NCBI RefSeq assembly: GCF_001461035.1
Contig: NZ_LNAM01000154.1
Location: 969-37,155, forward strand
DNA length: 36,187 nucleotides
Reading direction: 5' to 3'
Source of the DNA: Acetivibrio ethanolgignens
Lineage (GTDB): Bacteria > Bacillota > Clostridia > Lachnospirales > Lachnospiraceae
The notes beneath the pieces were generated by a model. The model worked only from the letters and a program-made list of their open reading frames with translations, had not been told where the DNA came from and did not search any database. Made by a program: the position numbers and the translations under genes. Positions 6,807 to 14,501 of the stretch are shown here, piece by piece. Each line of letters begins with the position of its first letter. Within the stretch, counting starts at the first letter, position 1.

Positions 6807-7286
6807 TTACAACTCCAGCGTTATACTTCTTCCTACTGGCTCATACTGACGGTATTTAATCCCTACGGTATCCATCATTCGCTTAGAGGCCCGGACGGAA
6901 TCGCTGTCTGCATATTTGTCAGAGCCATAGATGATTTCCTTAATACCGGATTGAATCAAAGCCTTTGTGCATTCGTTGCAAGGAAACAGGGTGACATATA
7001 CTTTGGCACCCTGAAGACGGGAACCGGTATAATTAAGCAGGGCATTGAGCTCTGCATGGCAGACGTAAGGATATTTGGTATCTAAAGGGTCGCCCTCCCG
7101 CTCCCAGGGATATTCATCATCTGAAATGCCAATGGGCATACCATTGTAGCCAAGAGAAAGAATTTTGTTGTCCTCGCTTACGATGCAGGCACCGACGCCG
7201 GTATTCGGATCCTTGCTCCGCATAGAGGAAAGCATCGCAATTCCCATAAAATAAGTATCCCAGTTAATATAGTCCTGTCGTTTCAT
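6807..7286 (-). CDS. dCMP deaminase family protein (ComEB-like)
   Basis: Deaminates dCMP to dUMP, feeding thymidylate synthesis. The 159 residues carry the zinc site: H77 and the proton-shuttle E79 in CHAELNA, then C103 and C106 in PCNEC. The central insert WEREGDPLDTKYPYVCHAE is typical of dCMP rather than free-cytidine deaminases. GGGAGGT lies about 7 bases before the start at 7286. A minus-strand TATAAT at 7311-7316 is a likely -10. The gene is transcribed away from the phosphate transporter. Its product dUMP is also the product of the Dut enzyme encoded further downstream, although the genes are not linked. Confidence 0.9.
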   Translation of the reverse strand: MKRQDYINWDTYFMGIAMLSSMRSKDPNTGVGACIVSEDNKILSLGYNGMPIGISDDEYPWEREGDPLDTKYPYVCHAELNALLNYTGSRLQGAKVYVTLFPCNECTKALIQSGIKEIIYGSDKYADSDSVRASKRMMDTVGIKYRQYEPVGRSITLEL

Positions 7287-7372
7287 ATTTGCTACCTCCC
7301 ATTTTCACTAATTATATTTTAACATTTTTACCAGGATGTGTAAAGTCCGACTGTTGCTTGAGCCTTCGCATT

Positions 7373-7411
7373 TTTACAAAAACTTTACATAGAGGTGGGG
7401 TAAACTTTACA
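7373..7411 (+). promoter_or_regulatory. Pho-box-like array of TTTACA repeats
   Basis: TTTACA occurs at 7373-7378, 7384-7389 and 7406-7411. The first two are 11 bases apart and the third is 22 bases further, so all lie on one face of the helix. Gram-positive PhoP boxes are direct TT[A/C/T]ACA repeats with about 11-bp periodicity. A TATAGT at 7421-7426 could be the -10. The array precedes a Na/phosphate cotransporter and phoB/phoR, which supports the reading. An inverted TGTAAA at 7339-7344 may be a further half site. Confidence 0.6.
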
Positions 7412-7495
7412 AAGCTTGTATATAGTAAAAATATATTGGGAAATATGTCTTATTTCTGTAAAGTGAAATTTTGGGTTAGGTTAAGGAGGAAGCTC

Positions 7496-9151
7496 ATGTC
7501 GATGAATGATATTGAAATGCTGTTTAAATTTGCTGGTGGTCTTGGACTGTTTTTATATGGTATGAACATCATGGCAGACGGCCTTCAGAAGGCAGCAGGA
7601 AACAAAATGAAGTCTCTTCTTGGTATTTTAACAGGAAACCGTTTCCTGGCTGTACTTGTAGGTGCCTTGGTGACTGCGATTATCCAGAGCAGCTCAGCTA
7701 CTACAGTTATGGTAGTTGGTTTTGTCAATGCCGGACTTATGGATTTGACACAGGCGGTAGGTGTCATTATGGGTGCCAATATTGGTACGACAATCACGGC
7801 ATGGCTGGTTTCCATGAATGAGCTGGGCGATATACTGAAGCCAGAATTTTATGCTCCTGTGTTAGTTTGTATCGGAGCATTCCTTATACTATTTTCCACA
7901 AAGAACCGGAAAAAGCAGGTGGGTGAAATTCTGGTCGGCTTTGGTGCCCTGTTTATTGGCTTAAGCTTTATGTCTGGTGCGATTACCCCTTACCGAGATG
8001 CACCTGTTTTCGCCAATGCATTTATGATATTAGGAAAGAATCCGATTCTTGGTATTTTAACCGGTGCGGTTGTAACAGCGATTATCCAAAGCTCGTCTGC
8101 TTCTGTCGGTATTTTGCAGACCTTGGCATTAAATGGTATGGTAAACTGGGGCTCTGCTATTTTCATTACTTTGGGACAGAATATTGGTACCTGTATTACT
8201 GCCCTGTTATCCGGTGCAGGTGCCCATAGGACAGCAAAGCGTGCAGCAGTGATTCACTTCCTGTTCAATGTAATTGGAACTCTTATATTTGGAACGGTTA
8301 TGTTTCTTATATTTGCATTTAATAAGGAGCTGGCTAATGCTCATATTAATAGTGTCCAGATTTCTGTATTTCATACCATATTTAATATTACGAATACGAT
8401 TGTGTTGTTTCCATTTGCCAACTATCTGGTAAAGCTTTCCGGAGTGCTGGTAAGAGGAGAGGAAGAGGAGGAAGAGGCAAATCCATTGGATAGCCTGAAA
8501 AACCGACTGGATAGACGTATTTTAGAGTCACCTACCTTTGCGATTGAAACAGCAGAAAAAGAAGTTGCGAATATGGGCTCTATTGCTCTTAAAAATATTG
8601 AACGGGCAAAGAAGGCTCTCTTGGAAAATGATTCTTTATCAGTAGAAAAGGTTGTTAAGTGGGAACAGATTATTAATGGCTATGAGGAGCAGCTGACAGC
8701 ATATCTGGCAGAAATCAGCAATCTTTCCCTGAATGATAAACAGCATATTAAGGTAAAGAATATGCTTTATACGATTAGTGATATGGAACGAGTAGGCGAT
8801 CATTGTGAAAATCTTTCTGAGCTGGCAGCAGCAAAGATTGAAAAAAATTTGGAATTTTCCCCAATCGCAGCACAGGATTTGGAGGAGATGATGGATAAGG
8901 TGCTTGCCTCCTATGAGGCTGCCCTTATGGCGAGAATTACCGGCGATGTTCATTATGTTGATGAAGAAACAGCTTACGAAAATATAGTTGATGATATGGA
9001 AAAACAGCTTCGGGAAAAGCATTTTGTACGCTTGGCTAAAAATGAATGTAATGCTACAATCGGTGTTTATTATATTGATGCTATCAGCAATCTGGAGCGT
9101 ATCTCTGACCATGCAGATAATATTGCCCACTATGTTGTTGATGAAGTATAG
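7496..9151 (+). CDS. Na+/phosphate cotransporter (NptA/PNaS family) with C-terminal PhoU-like domain
   Basis: A 551-residue integral membrane protein that imports phosphate with sodium. It contains two inverted family repeats, each with the signature QSSSA (QSSSATT at 64-70 and QSSSAS at 198-203), and the paired GANIGTT and GQNIGT motifs. Hydrophobic segments fill about residues 10-340. The last 200 residues form a helical PhoU-like domain, with SDMERVGDHCENL and a second copy SNLERISDHADNIAHYV. I chose ATG 7496 because AAGGAGG lies 6 bases before it. The open frame extends further upstream but across the Pho box. phoB and phoR follow in the same direction. The PhoU tail could link uptake to the two-component system. 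Confidence 0.9.
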   Translation: MSMNDIEMLFKFAGGLGLFLYGMNIMADGLQKAAGNKMKSLLGILTGNRFLAVLVGALVTAIIQSSSATTVMVVGFVNAGLMDLTQAVGVIMGANIGTTITAWLVSMNELGDILKPEFYAPVLVCIGAFLILFSTKNRKKQVGEILVGFGALFIGLSFMSGAITPYRDAPVFANAFMILGKNPILGILTGAVVTAIIQSSSASVGILQTLALNGMVNWGSAIFITLGQNIGTCITALLSGAGAHRTAKRAAVIHFLFNVIGTLIFGTVMFLIFAFNKELANAHINSVQISVFHTIFNITNTIVLFPFANYLVKLSGVLVRGEEEEEEANPLDSLKNRLDRRILESPTFAIETAEKEVANMGSIALKNIERAKKALLENDSLSVEKVVKWEQIINGYEEQLTAYLAEISNLSLNDKQHIKVKNMLYTISDMERVGDHCENLSELAAAKIEKNLEFSPIAAQDLEEMMDKVLASYEAALMARITGDVHYVDEETAYENIVDDMEKQLREKHFVRLAKNECNATIGVYYIDAISNLERISDHADNIAHYVVDEV

Positions 9152-9232
9152 AAAATTTCCATAATTTGTGATATAGTATTCCTGTGGTGATAAAAGCTTG
9201 TGATTGCAACACAGAAGACAAGGAGTAAAAGA

Positions 9233-9934
9233 ATGGAAGCAAAAACAATTCTGGTAGTAGATGATGAAGATCATATTGTAGAACTGATTTCCTACAACTT
9301 AGAGAAGGTGGGGTATGCAGTAGTAAAGGCAGATTGCGGTGAAAAGGCCCTGGAAAAGCTAGAGGATTGCCAGATTGACTTGATTGTTTTGGACTGGATG
9401 CTTCCGGGAATGGATGGAATGGAGGTATTAAAACGGATTCGCAAAAGTACCCGCTTCAAAAAAATGCCGATTATTCTCTTGACGGCAAAAAATGATGAAA
9501 TGAGTAAGGTTGTAGGATTGGAGGTAGGAGCTGATGATTACCTTGGCAAGCCCTTCAGCGTCCACGAACTTCTGGCAAGAATCAAAGCACTGCTTCGCCG
9601 GAGTGAGGGTGTCTTTGAAGAAAAGGAAGAGGATAAATATAGCATTCATATTAACAATATGGTCATTGATAAGGCGAGGCATATTGTGGAGATTGATGGA
9701 GTGCCGATTGACTTGTCTTTAAAAGAATTTGAGCTTTTATATTATTTGGCAAAGAACCGGGGAATTGTACATCCCCGTGACCTGCTACTGGAAAAGATAT
9801 GGGGATATGATTACGAGGGAGAGACCAGAACGGTGGATGTCCATGTAAGTAACTTGAGAAAAAAGCTGGAAAAAGACAATAAAACCTCGGTAAGCATAAA
9901 AACGATCCGGGGCATAGGGTACAAATTATCTTAA
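9233..9934 (+). CDS. phoB: PhoB/PhoP-type response regulator (OmpR family)
   Basis: A 233-residue response regulator. The receiver domain (1-120) has the acidic pair D10/D11, phospho-acceptor D54 in LDWMLPG, T84 and K106 in GADDYLGKPF. A winged helix (about 135-233) ends with RTVDVHVSNLRKKLE and IRGIGYKL, the OmpR/PhoB signature. I chose ATG 9233 because AGGAG lies 7 bases before it and the longer frame adds only residues without a match. Its kinase phoR follows 18 bases later. The Na/phosphate transporter upstream with a Pho-box-like promoter makes phosphate response the likely role. Assignment to phosphate rather than another signal rests on this context. Confidence 0.85.
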   Translation: MEAKTILVVDDEDHIVELISYNLEKVGYAVVKADCGEKALEKLEDCQIDLIVLDWMLPGMDGMEVLKRIRKSTRFKKMPIILLTAKNDEMSKVVGLEVGADDYLGKPFSVHELLARIKALLRRSEGVFEEKEEDKYSIHINNMVIDKARHIVEIDGVPIDLSLKEFELLYYLAKNRGIVHPRDLLLEKIWGYDYEGETRTVDVHVSNLRKKLEKDNKTSVSIKTIRGIGYKLS

Positions 9935-9952
9935 GGTACGGAGAAAATAAGG

Positions 9953-10972
9953 ATGGATGAAATGATTGCACCCGGCATTGAGCTGGAAGCCATGCTCCGC
10001 AGTATGAATAATGGAGTTGTGGCAATTAACCATGAAAATCAAATTATCTTTTATAATCAGGTGTTTTTAACGATTATAGGAAGGCTGGCGGAGAATATTA
10101 AGCTGCGGCCTTTTTATGAAGTAATACGAAATGAGATTATCTTTGATGCTATTGATGTGGTACGACAGACTGGCAAAGATGGTATTCGCGAGGGTGAGTG
10201 GAAGGATAAGATTATTCGTGCGACAGCCACACCTTTGGTTGGAAAAGAAGAAAATCTGGGAATTCTTGTAATTGTGGAAGATATTACCCAGCTAAAGAAG
10301 CTGGAAAGCGTACGGAGCGATTTTGTATCTAATGTGACTCATGAGCTGAAGACTCCGCTGACTTCCATCCGAGGATTTGTGGAAACATTGAGAAATGGGG
10401 CGATTGCTGATGAGGCGGTTGCCAGGAAATTTCTGGACATTATTGATATTGAGACAGAGCGGTTGTCCTCTCTGATTCAGGATATATTAACACTTTCTGA
10501 AATTGAATCCGGAGAAGATCACGAAGCTATAGCTTGTAATGTAGGTAAGGCGGCCCAGGAGGTTGTAGAGCTTTTAACAGATTCAAAAGAAGGGGTTCAG
10601 CTTATTTATGAGCCTGTACCTTATATACGCCCTTACACCTGCAATCCGGTGCGTATCAAGGAGCTTTTGATCAACCTTTTAGATAATGCTATCAAGTATA
10701 CGGAGGAGGGCTATGTACGGCTTATCTGCAGGGAGGATGGAGAGGAATTGCTGATTTGTGTTGAGGACACAGGAATTGGTATGGAAAAGGAGCATCTGCC
10801 GCGGATATTTGAACGCTTCTATCGGATTGACAAAAGTCGTTCCCGTAAGCAGGGAGGCACCGGGCTGGGCCTTTCGATTGTAAAGCATATCGTTGAGCTT
10901 TATAATGGCCGGATACGGGTAGAAAGTAAGGTGGGCCTGGGAACCCGGTTTGAGATAAGGCTGCCTTACTAA
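9953..10972 (+). CDS. phoR: PhoR-type sensor histidine kinase without membrane segments
   Basis: A 339-residue kinase that would phosphorylate the preceding PhoB. A PAS domain (about 8-112) is followed by the dimerisation/phosphotransfer domain with H130 in VTHELKTPLTS and a HATPase domain with N-box LLDNAIKYT, G1 box EDTGIGM, F-box RIFERFYR and G2 box GGTGLGLSI. No hydrophobic segment is present, whereas many PhoR proteins start with one or two membrane helices. The protein should be cytosolic and sense an internal cue, perhaps through its PAS domain or the PhoU tail of the neighbouring transporter. The start at 9953 follows GGAG by 12 bases, and ATG 9962 is an alternative. A Pho role is inferred from context. 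Confidence 0.85.
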   Translation: MDEMIAPGIELEAMLRSMNNGVVAINHENQIIFYNQVFLTIIGRLAENIKLRPFYEVIRNEIIFDAIDVVRQTGKDGIREGEWKDKIIRATATPLVGKEENLGILVIVEDITQLKKLESVRSDFVSNVTHELKTPLTSIRGFVETLRNGAIADEAVARKFLDIIDIETERLSSLIQDILTLSEIESGEDHEAIACNVGKAAQEVVELLTDSKEGVQLIYEPVPYIRPYTCNPVRIKELLINLLDNAIKYTEEGYVRLICREDGEELLICVEDTGIGMEKEHLPRIFERFYRIDKSRSRKQGGTGLGLSIVKHIVELYNGRIRVESKVGLGTRFEIRLPY

Positions 10973-11065
10973 AGCTTCTACGGGTGCCGTATAAGATATT
11001 TTGTAAATTTTATAGTAAAGACTTTGGAAATAAAAAAGAAATTTTGTGCAACAAGAGAATAAAAT

Positions 11066-11081
11066 AAGGACAGCTGTCCTT
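11066..11081. promoter_or_regulatory. 16-bp perfect palindrome upstream of the nucleotidase promoter
   Basis: AAGGACAGCTGTCCTT is a perfect inverted repeat without a spacer, 11 bases upstream of the -35 of the nucleotidase promoter. It could be an operator for a dimeric regulator. With the following TTTATAT it could instead be a weak terminator for phoR. Confidence 0.4.
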
Positions 11082-11091
11082 TTATATACGA

Positions 11092-11119
11092 TTGAAAAGT
11101 AATAAAATAGAAGTACTAT
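11092..11119 (+). promoter_or_regulatory. Probable promoter of the 5'-nucleotidase gene
   Basis: TTGAAA (11092-11097), a 16-base spacer and TACTAT (11114-11119) precede the start codon by 44 bases. The match is moderate. TATAGA, three bases on, is an alternative -10 with a longer spacer. Confidence 0.45.
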
Positions 11120-11163
11120 AGATGTCCAATCAATATTTGAGATAGGGAAAAAGGAGGAAAACA

Positions 11164-13455
11164 ATGAGATTATTTGGGAAAAGACTTTTAACCGCATTGC
11201 TGGCAGCATCCTTAGTGCTTCCAGGCTGTGCACCAGCTGCAATGGCAGCAGAGACAACTGGCACCAAGGAGATTCAGATTCTGGCGACCAGCGATTTGCA
11301 TGGAAAATTTGTTCCATATGACTATGCGTTGAATGCAGAAAGTACCTCTGGAAGCTTGGCGCAGGTATCAACCATGATTCGGGAAAAAAGAAATAGCAAC
11401 ACAATCCTTGTGGATGTTGGAGATACGATAGAAAGCAACTCTGCAAGTCTGTTCTTTGATGAGGAGATACACCCGATGATTGCCGGTTTTAATATGCTAA
11501 ACTATGATTTCTGGGTAGCAGGAAACCATGAGTTTAACCATGGCGTAGATACCCTGTTAAAGGTAGCAGATAAGTTCAAGGGGACCTTCCTCTGCGGAAA
11601 TGTATATGATAAGGGGACCGGAAAAGCCATTGGCGACTGCTATAAGATAGTTGAGAAGGATGGCGTAAAGGTTGCTGTTATCGGTATGGTGACGCCAAAT
11701 ATTACCCGTTGGGATTCTGAGAATCTGAAAAATTATAAAGTAACCAATCCTTTGGATGAGCTGAAAACAGTCATAGAGGCAGCGGATAAAGAAGCTGACG
11801 TTATCGTTGCTGCTTTACATATGGGCGTTGAGGGCGAGTATGGCGTGAAGGGCTCTGGTGCGGAGGAGATTGCAGAAGCCTTCCCACAGATTGATGTTAT
11901 TTTGGCAGCCCACGGCCATGAGGTGAGAAACGAAGAGAAAAATGGAGTTCTGATTATTGAAAATAAAAATCAGGGGCAGACACTGACCGATGTAGACATT
12001 ACTGTAAAGGCTGACGGCAAGGGCGGCTATGAGGTGACAGCTGCAAAGGCTGAAATTTCTTCTGCCAATGGCGTAAAGGCAGATGAAGAGATGGTAAAAG
12101 CCCTGTCAAAGTATGATGAAAGAGCAAAAAAGGATGCTGTGACGGTAGTCGGTGAGCTAAAGGGAGGAGATTTGGTTCCGGAAACAGAAATCCCTGGAGT
12201 TACCCAGTCCCAGATTGAAGAGACTGCTATGATTAACCTGATTAATCAGGTACAGATGTACTATGCCAAGGCAGAGGTTTCTGCTGCTGCAGCCTTTAGT
12301 GCTACAGCGAACATGAAAGAGGGTAAAATCAGAAAATGTGACAATGCTCTGATTTATAAGTATGATAATACCCTGTACCGCCTGGAAATGACAGGAAAGC
12401 AGTTAAAGCAGTACATGGAATGGTCTGCAAAATATTATAATACCTACAAAGAGGGAGATTTAACCGTTTCCTTCAATGAGAATGTAAGAGGCTATAATTA
12501 TGATATGTTCACAGGTGTAAAATACGAGGTTAATATTTCCAAGGAGCCAGGAAACAGAATCGAAAACCTGACCAGAATGGATGGCACACCGGTCAAGGAT
12601 ACGGACAAGCTTGTAGTAGCAGTAAACAATTATCGTGCAACCTCTCATCTTTTAACCTGGGGCGAGGTATATGTAAAGGAAAACGGCGATACTCTTCCGA
12701 AGCTTCTGGAAAAGGATGTTATGGCAGGTGAGACTGTTCGCGGACTGATCGGCAGATGGATTACAGAAAAGAATAAGGGTATTATCCGCCCTGTTCTAGA
12801 TGGAAACTGGAAGATTACAGGTAACAGCTGGAACGAAGGTCTTCACGACAAGGCAGCTGAGCTTGTAAAGGCTGGAAAGCTTACGATTCCTACCTCTTCA
12901 GATGGAAGAACACCTAATGTAAAATCCATCACCATAGCTGATTTAAAGGATTATGTCAGTGTTGCAGCTGTAAAGGTAAATGCAAATGGTGGAAAGGCTT
13001 CTGCTAAGATCTTTTATGCAGAGGAAGGCGAGGTCTATGGCACCTTGCCAACAGCGACCAGAAAGGGTTACGTTTTCCAGGGCTGGTATACAAAAAAGGA
13101 TGGCGGCAAGAAGGTAACGGAATCCTCAAAGGCAGCTTCCGGAACTATTTATGCAGGATGGACCAAGGTAACAGCACCTGCTACGGCTCAGATTAAGAGT
13201 GTAAAGGCTGGTAAGAATACTCTGACTGTAAAGCTTGACAGTGTAAAGGGAGCAAAGGGTTACAGAGTATATTACTCTACCGACAAGAACTTTAAGAAGG
13301 GCGTAAAGAGTGTTGACACATCAAAGACAAGCGTAACCGTAAAGAACCTTAGCAGCAAGACCTACTATGTAAAGGTAAAGGCCTTTAAGGCAGACTCTAC
13401 CGGAGCAAAGGTACTTGGTAAGGCAGGAAACGTAAAGAAGGCTACAGTGAAGTAA
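11164..13455 (+). CDS. Secreted 5'-nucleotidase/metallophosphatase with List-Bact repeat and FnIII domains
   Basis: An exported 763-residue enzyme likely to strip phosphate from nucleotides or cyclic nucleotides. The signal peptide ends LVLPGC with C22 as a possible lipid-anchored cysteine; AMAA just after it is an alternative signal peptidase I site. The metallophosphatase domain (about 36-290) shows SDLHG (D44, H46), VGDTI, GNHEFNHG, HMG and AAHGHE. The 5'-nucleotidase C-terminal domain spans about 330-560. Next comes a Listeria-Bacteroides (beta-grasp) repeat with GYVFQGWYTKKDGG at about 635, and a fibronectin type III domain in the last 95 residues. The tail has no sortase motif. GGAGG precedes the ATG by 6 bases. 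The position next to phoBR suggests phosphate control. Confidence 0.9.
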   Translation: MRLFGKRLLTALLAASLVLPGCAPAAMAAETTGTKEIQILATSDLHGKFVPYDYALNAESTSGSLAQVSTMIREKRNSNTILVDVGDTIESNSASLFFDEEIHPMIAGFNMLNYDFWVAGNHEFNHGVDTLLKVADKFKGTFLCGNVYDKGTGKAIGDCYKIVEKDGVKVAVIGMVTPNITRWDSENLKNYKVTNPLDELKTVIEAADKEADVIVAALHMGVEGEYGVKGSGAEEIAEAFPQIDVILAAHGHEVRNEEKNGVLIIENKNQGQTLTDVDITVKADGKGGYEVTAAKAEISSANGVKADEEMVKALSKYDERAKKDAVTVVGELKGGDLVPETEIPGVTQSQIEETAMINLINQVQMYYAKAEVSAAAAFSATANMKEGKIRKCDNALIYKYDNTLYRLEMTGKQLKQYMEWSAKYYNTYKEGDLTVSFNENVRGYNYDMFTGVKYEVNISKEPGNRIENLTRMDGTPVKDTDKLVVAVNNYRATSHLLTWGEVYVKENGDTLPKLLEKDVMAGETVRGLIGRWITEKNKGIIRPVLDGNWKITGNSWNEGLHDKAAELVKAGKLTIPTSSDGRTPNVKSITIADLKDYVSVAAVKVNANGGKASAKIFYAEEGEVYGTLPTATRKGYVFQGWYTKKDGGKKVTESSKAASGTIYAGWTKVTAPATAQIKSVKAGKNTLTVKLDSVKGAKGYRVYYSTDKNFKKGVKSVDTSKTSVTVKNLSSKTYYVKVKAFKADSTGAKVLGKAGNVKKATVK

Positions 13456-13483
13456 TTTTAGTGTATAGATTTGTTTTAGATTA

Positions 13484-13554
13484 AAAGAGAAAAAAGAGTT
13501 TATACAACAGTTCGTATTGCTGAATTGCTATTGTATAAACTCTTTTTTCTCTTT
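13484..13554 (+). terminator. Terminator with a 24-bp perfect stem after the nucleotidase gene
   Basis: Bases 13484-13507 are exactly complementary to 13531-13554, closing a 23-base loop and including the T-rich run CTCTTTTTTCTCTTT. The stem is unusually long and perfect. It starts about 28 bases after the nucleotidase stop and probably terminates it. The AAAGAGAAAAAAG arm gives a U-rich end on the minus strand too. Confidence 0.7.
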
Positions 13555-13574
13555 CTGCTTGATAGGATATTTAC

Positions 13575-13603
13575 TTGGATTTTATATCCTATTATGTTAT
13601 GAT
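13575..13603 (+). promoter_or_regulatory. Promoter of the MNT/HEPN toxin-antitoxin operon
   Basis: TTGGAT (13575-13580), a 17-base spacer and TATGAT (13598-13603), 48 bases before the antitoxin start. It lies between the upstream terminator and the gene. Confidence 0.5.
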
Positions 13604-13651
13604 AAAGATAGAAAGAGTAGTTGGAGATACTAAAAATAAGAGGTGATAGAG

Positions 13652-13942
13652 ATGCCGGATATTCTTACAATTAAAAACATCGTTGAACCAATTGCACGTC
13701 TTTATGGTGTAAAAAGATTATATTTATTTGGGTCTTATGCTAAAGGAACAGCTGATGAAAAAAGTGATATTGATTTGTTGGTGGAAAAGGGAAAACCGAT
13801 GTCTTTATTAAAACTTTCAGGAATGAGACAGATGGTAGAAGAAGCTTTGAATATTTCGGTTGATTTAGTGACTACAACAGGGATAGAAGAAGAATTTCAA
13901 AGGGAAATAGAAGGAACGGAGATATTGTTGTATGAAGAATAA
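13652..13942 (+). CDS. mntA: MNT-family nucleotidyltransferase antitoxin (MntA-like)
   Basis: A 96-residue minimal nucleotidyltransferase. The polymerase-beta motif is GSYAKG (27-32) followed by SDIDLLVE, with catalytic D39 and D41 and a third acidic residue D71 in ISVDLV. In characterised type VII pairs this antitoxin AMPylates the HEPN toxin and so silences it. I chose ATG 13652, with AGAGGTGAT upstream, over a GTG nine bases earlier. It overlaps the HEPN gene by 11 bases, so the two are translationally coupled. The AT content is higher than in the neighbouring genes, consistent with acquisition by transfer. Confidence 0.85.
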   Translation: MPDILTIKNIVEPIARLYGVKRLYLFGSYAKGTADEKSDIDLLVEKGKPMSLLKLSGMRQMVEEALNISVDLVTTTGIEEEFQREIEGTEILLYEE

Positions 13943-14279
13943 AGACATTATTGTTTTGAAAAAAATTCTGGATTATTGCAATCAAGTAGAAGAAGCCTGT
14001 GTTATGTTTAGCAATGATTATAATAAATTTGTAAATATTTCAGTTTTTCAAAATGCGTGCTGTATGTGTATCTTGCAAATTGGTGAATTATGTAAGGCAG
14101 TATCAGAAGAATTGAGAAAAAAGGAGAAGGTAGTGCCGTGGAAAGAATGGTGTGGTATTAGGGATATTTTTGCACATCAGTATTCTAACCTAGACTATCA
14201 GTCTGCCTGGGATACCATACAGATAGATTTACCAGCATTAGAGAAGGAACTGGAAAGAATTTTAAAAGAGTTGAAATGA
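13932..14279 (+). CDS. hepT: HEPN-domain toxin (HepT-like ribonuclease)
   Basis: A 115-residue all-helical HEPN (DUF86-type) protein. The nuclease motif R-x4-H is intact as R77 and H82 in RDIFAHQY, so an active ribonuclease is expected. Five of its seven cysteines lie between residues 43 and 74, in an N-A-C-C-M-C-like stretch and a nearby C. The gene overlaps the MNT antitoxin upstream and ends directly against the fragment of a DUF445 gene. In the known family the toxin cleaves RNA until AMPylated by its partner on tyrosine. Y84 directly after the motif is a plausible modification site, by analogy. Confidence 0.8.
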   Translation: MKNKDIIVLKKILDYCNQVEEACVMFSNDYNKFVNISVFQNACCMCILQIGELCKAVSEELRKKEKVVPWKEWCGIRDIFAHQYSNLDYQSAWDTIQIDLPALEKELERILKELK

Positions 14280-14282
14280 TAA

Positions 14283-14435
14283 ATTGCCAGGATTATTGAG
14301 GAGAAAATCAATGCTATGGATGTTAAAGAGCTGGAGGTGCTGGTGCTCTCTGTAATGAAAAAGGAGCTTGACAGCATTCTGGGATTGGGTGCGGTCATTG
14401 GATTTGTTATCGGAATGGTGAATATTTTTATTTAA
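14283..14435 (+). pseudogene. Orphaned C-terminal fragment of a DUF445-family membrane protein
   Basis: The frame reads ARIIEEKINAMDVKELE and then KKELDSILGLGAVIGF, closing with IGMVNIFI and stop. This is the conserved C-terminal end of DUF445 proteins, including the last membrane helix. The in-frame codon before it is a stop that falls within ATGATAA at the end of hepT, so the family's roughly 350 N-terminal residues are missing. An internal ATG at 14316 with GAGGAG twelve bases upstream might express a 39-residue membrane peptide, but this is doubtful. The toxin-antitoxin pair appears to have replaced the 5' part of the gene. Confidence 0.7.
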
Positions 14436-14459
14436 TAATGAAGTGGTTTGTGATAAAAT
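14431..14459 (+). promoter_or_regulatory. Weak candidate promoter for the Crp/Fnr-family gene
   Basis: TTTAAT (14431-14436), 17 bases, TAAAAT (14454-14459). The -10 is good and the -35 is poor, as expected for a promoter that might need an activator. Confidence 0.3.
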
Positions 14460-14501
14460 AAAGAGAAATAGCAGAAACGGAAAAGAAATGGGGGACTGGT
14501 C

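Noticed and set aside
10679-11446. 255-residue open frame antisense to the end of phoR and the nucleotidase start
   Set aside because: It crosses two genes and a promoter, has no family motif and no ribosome binding site.
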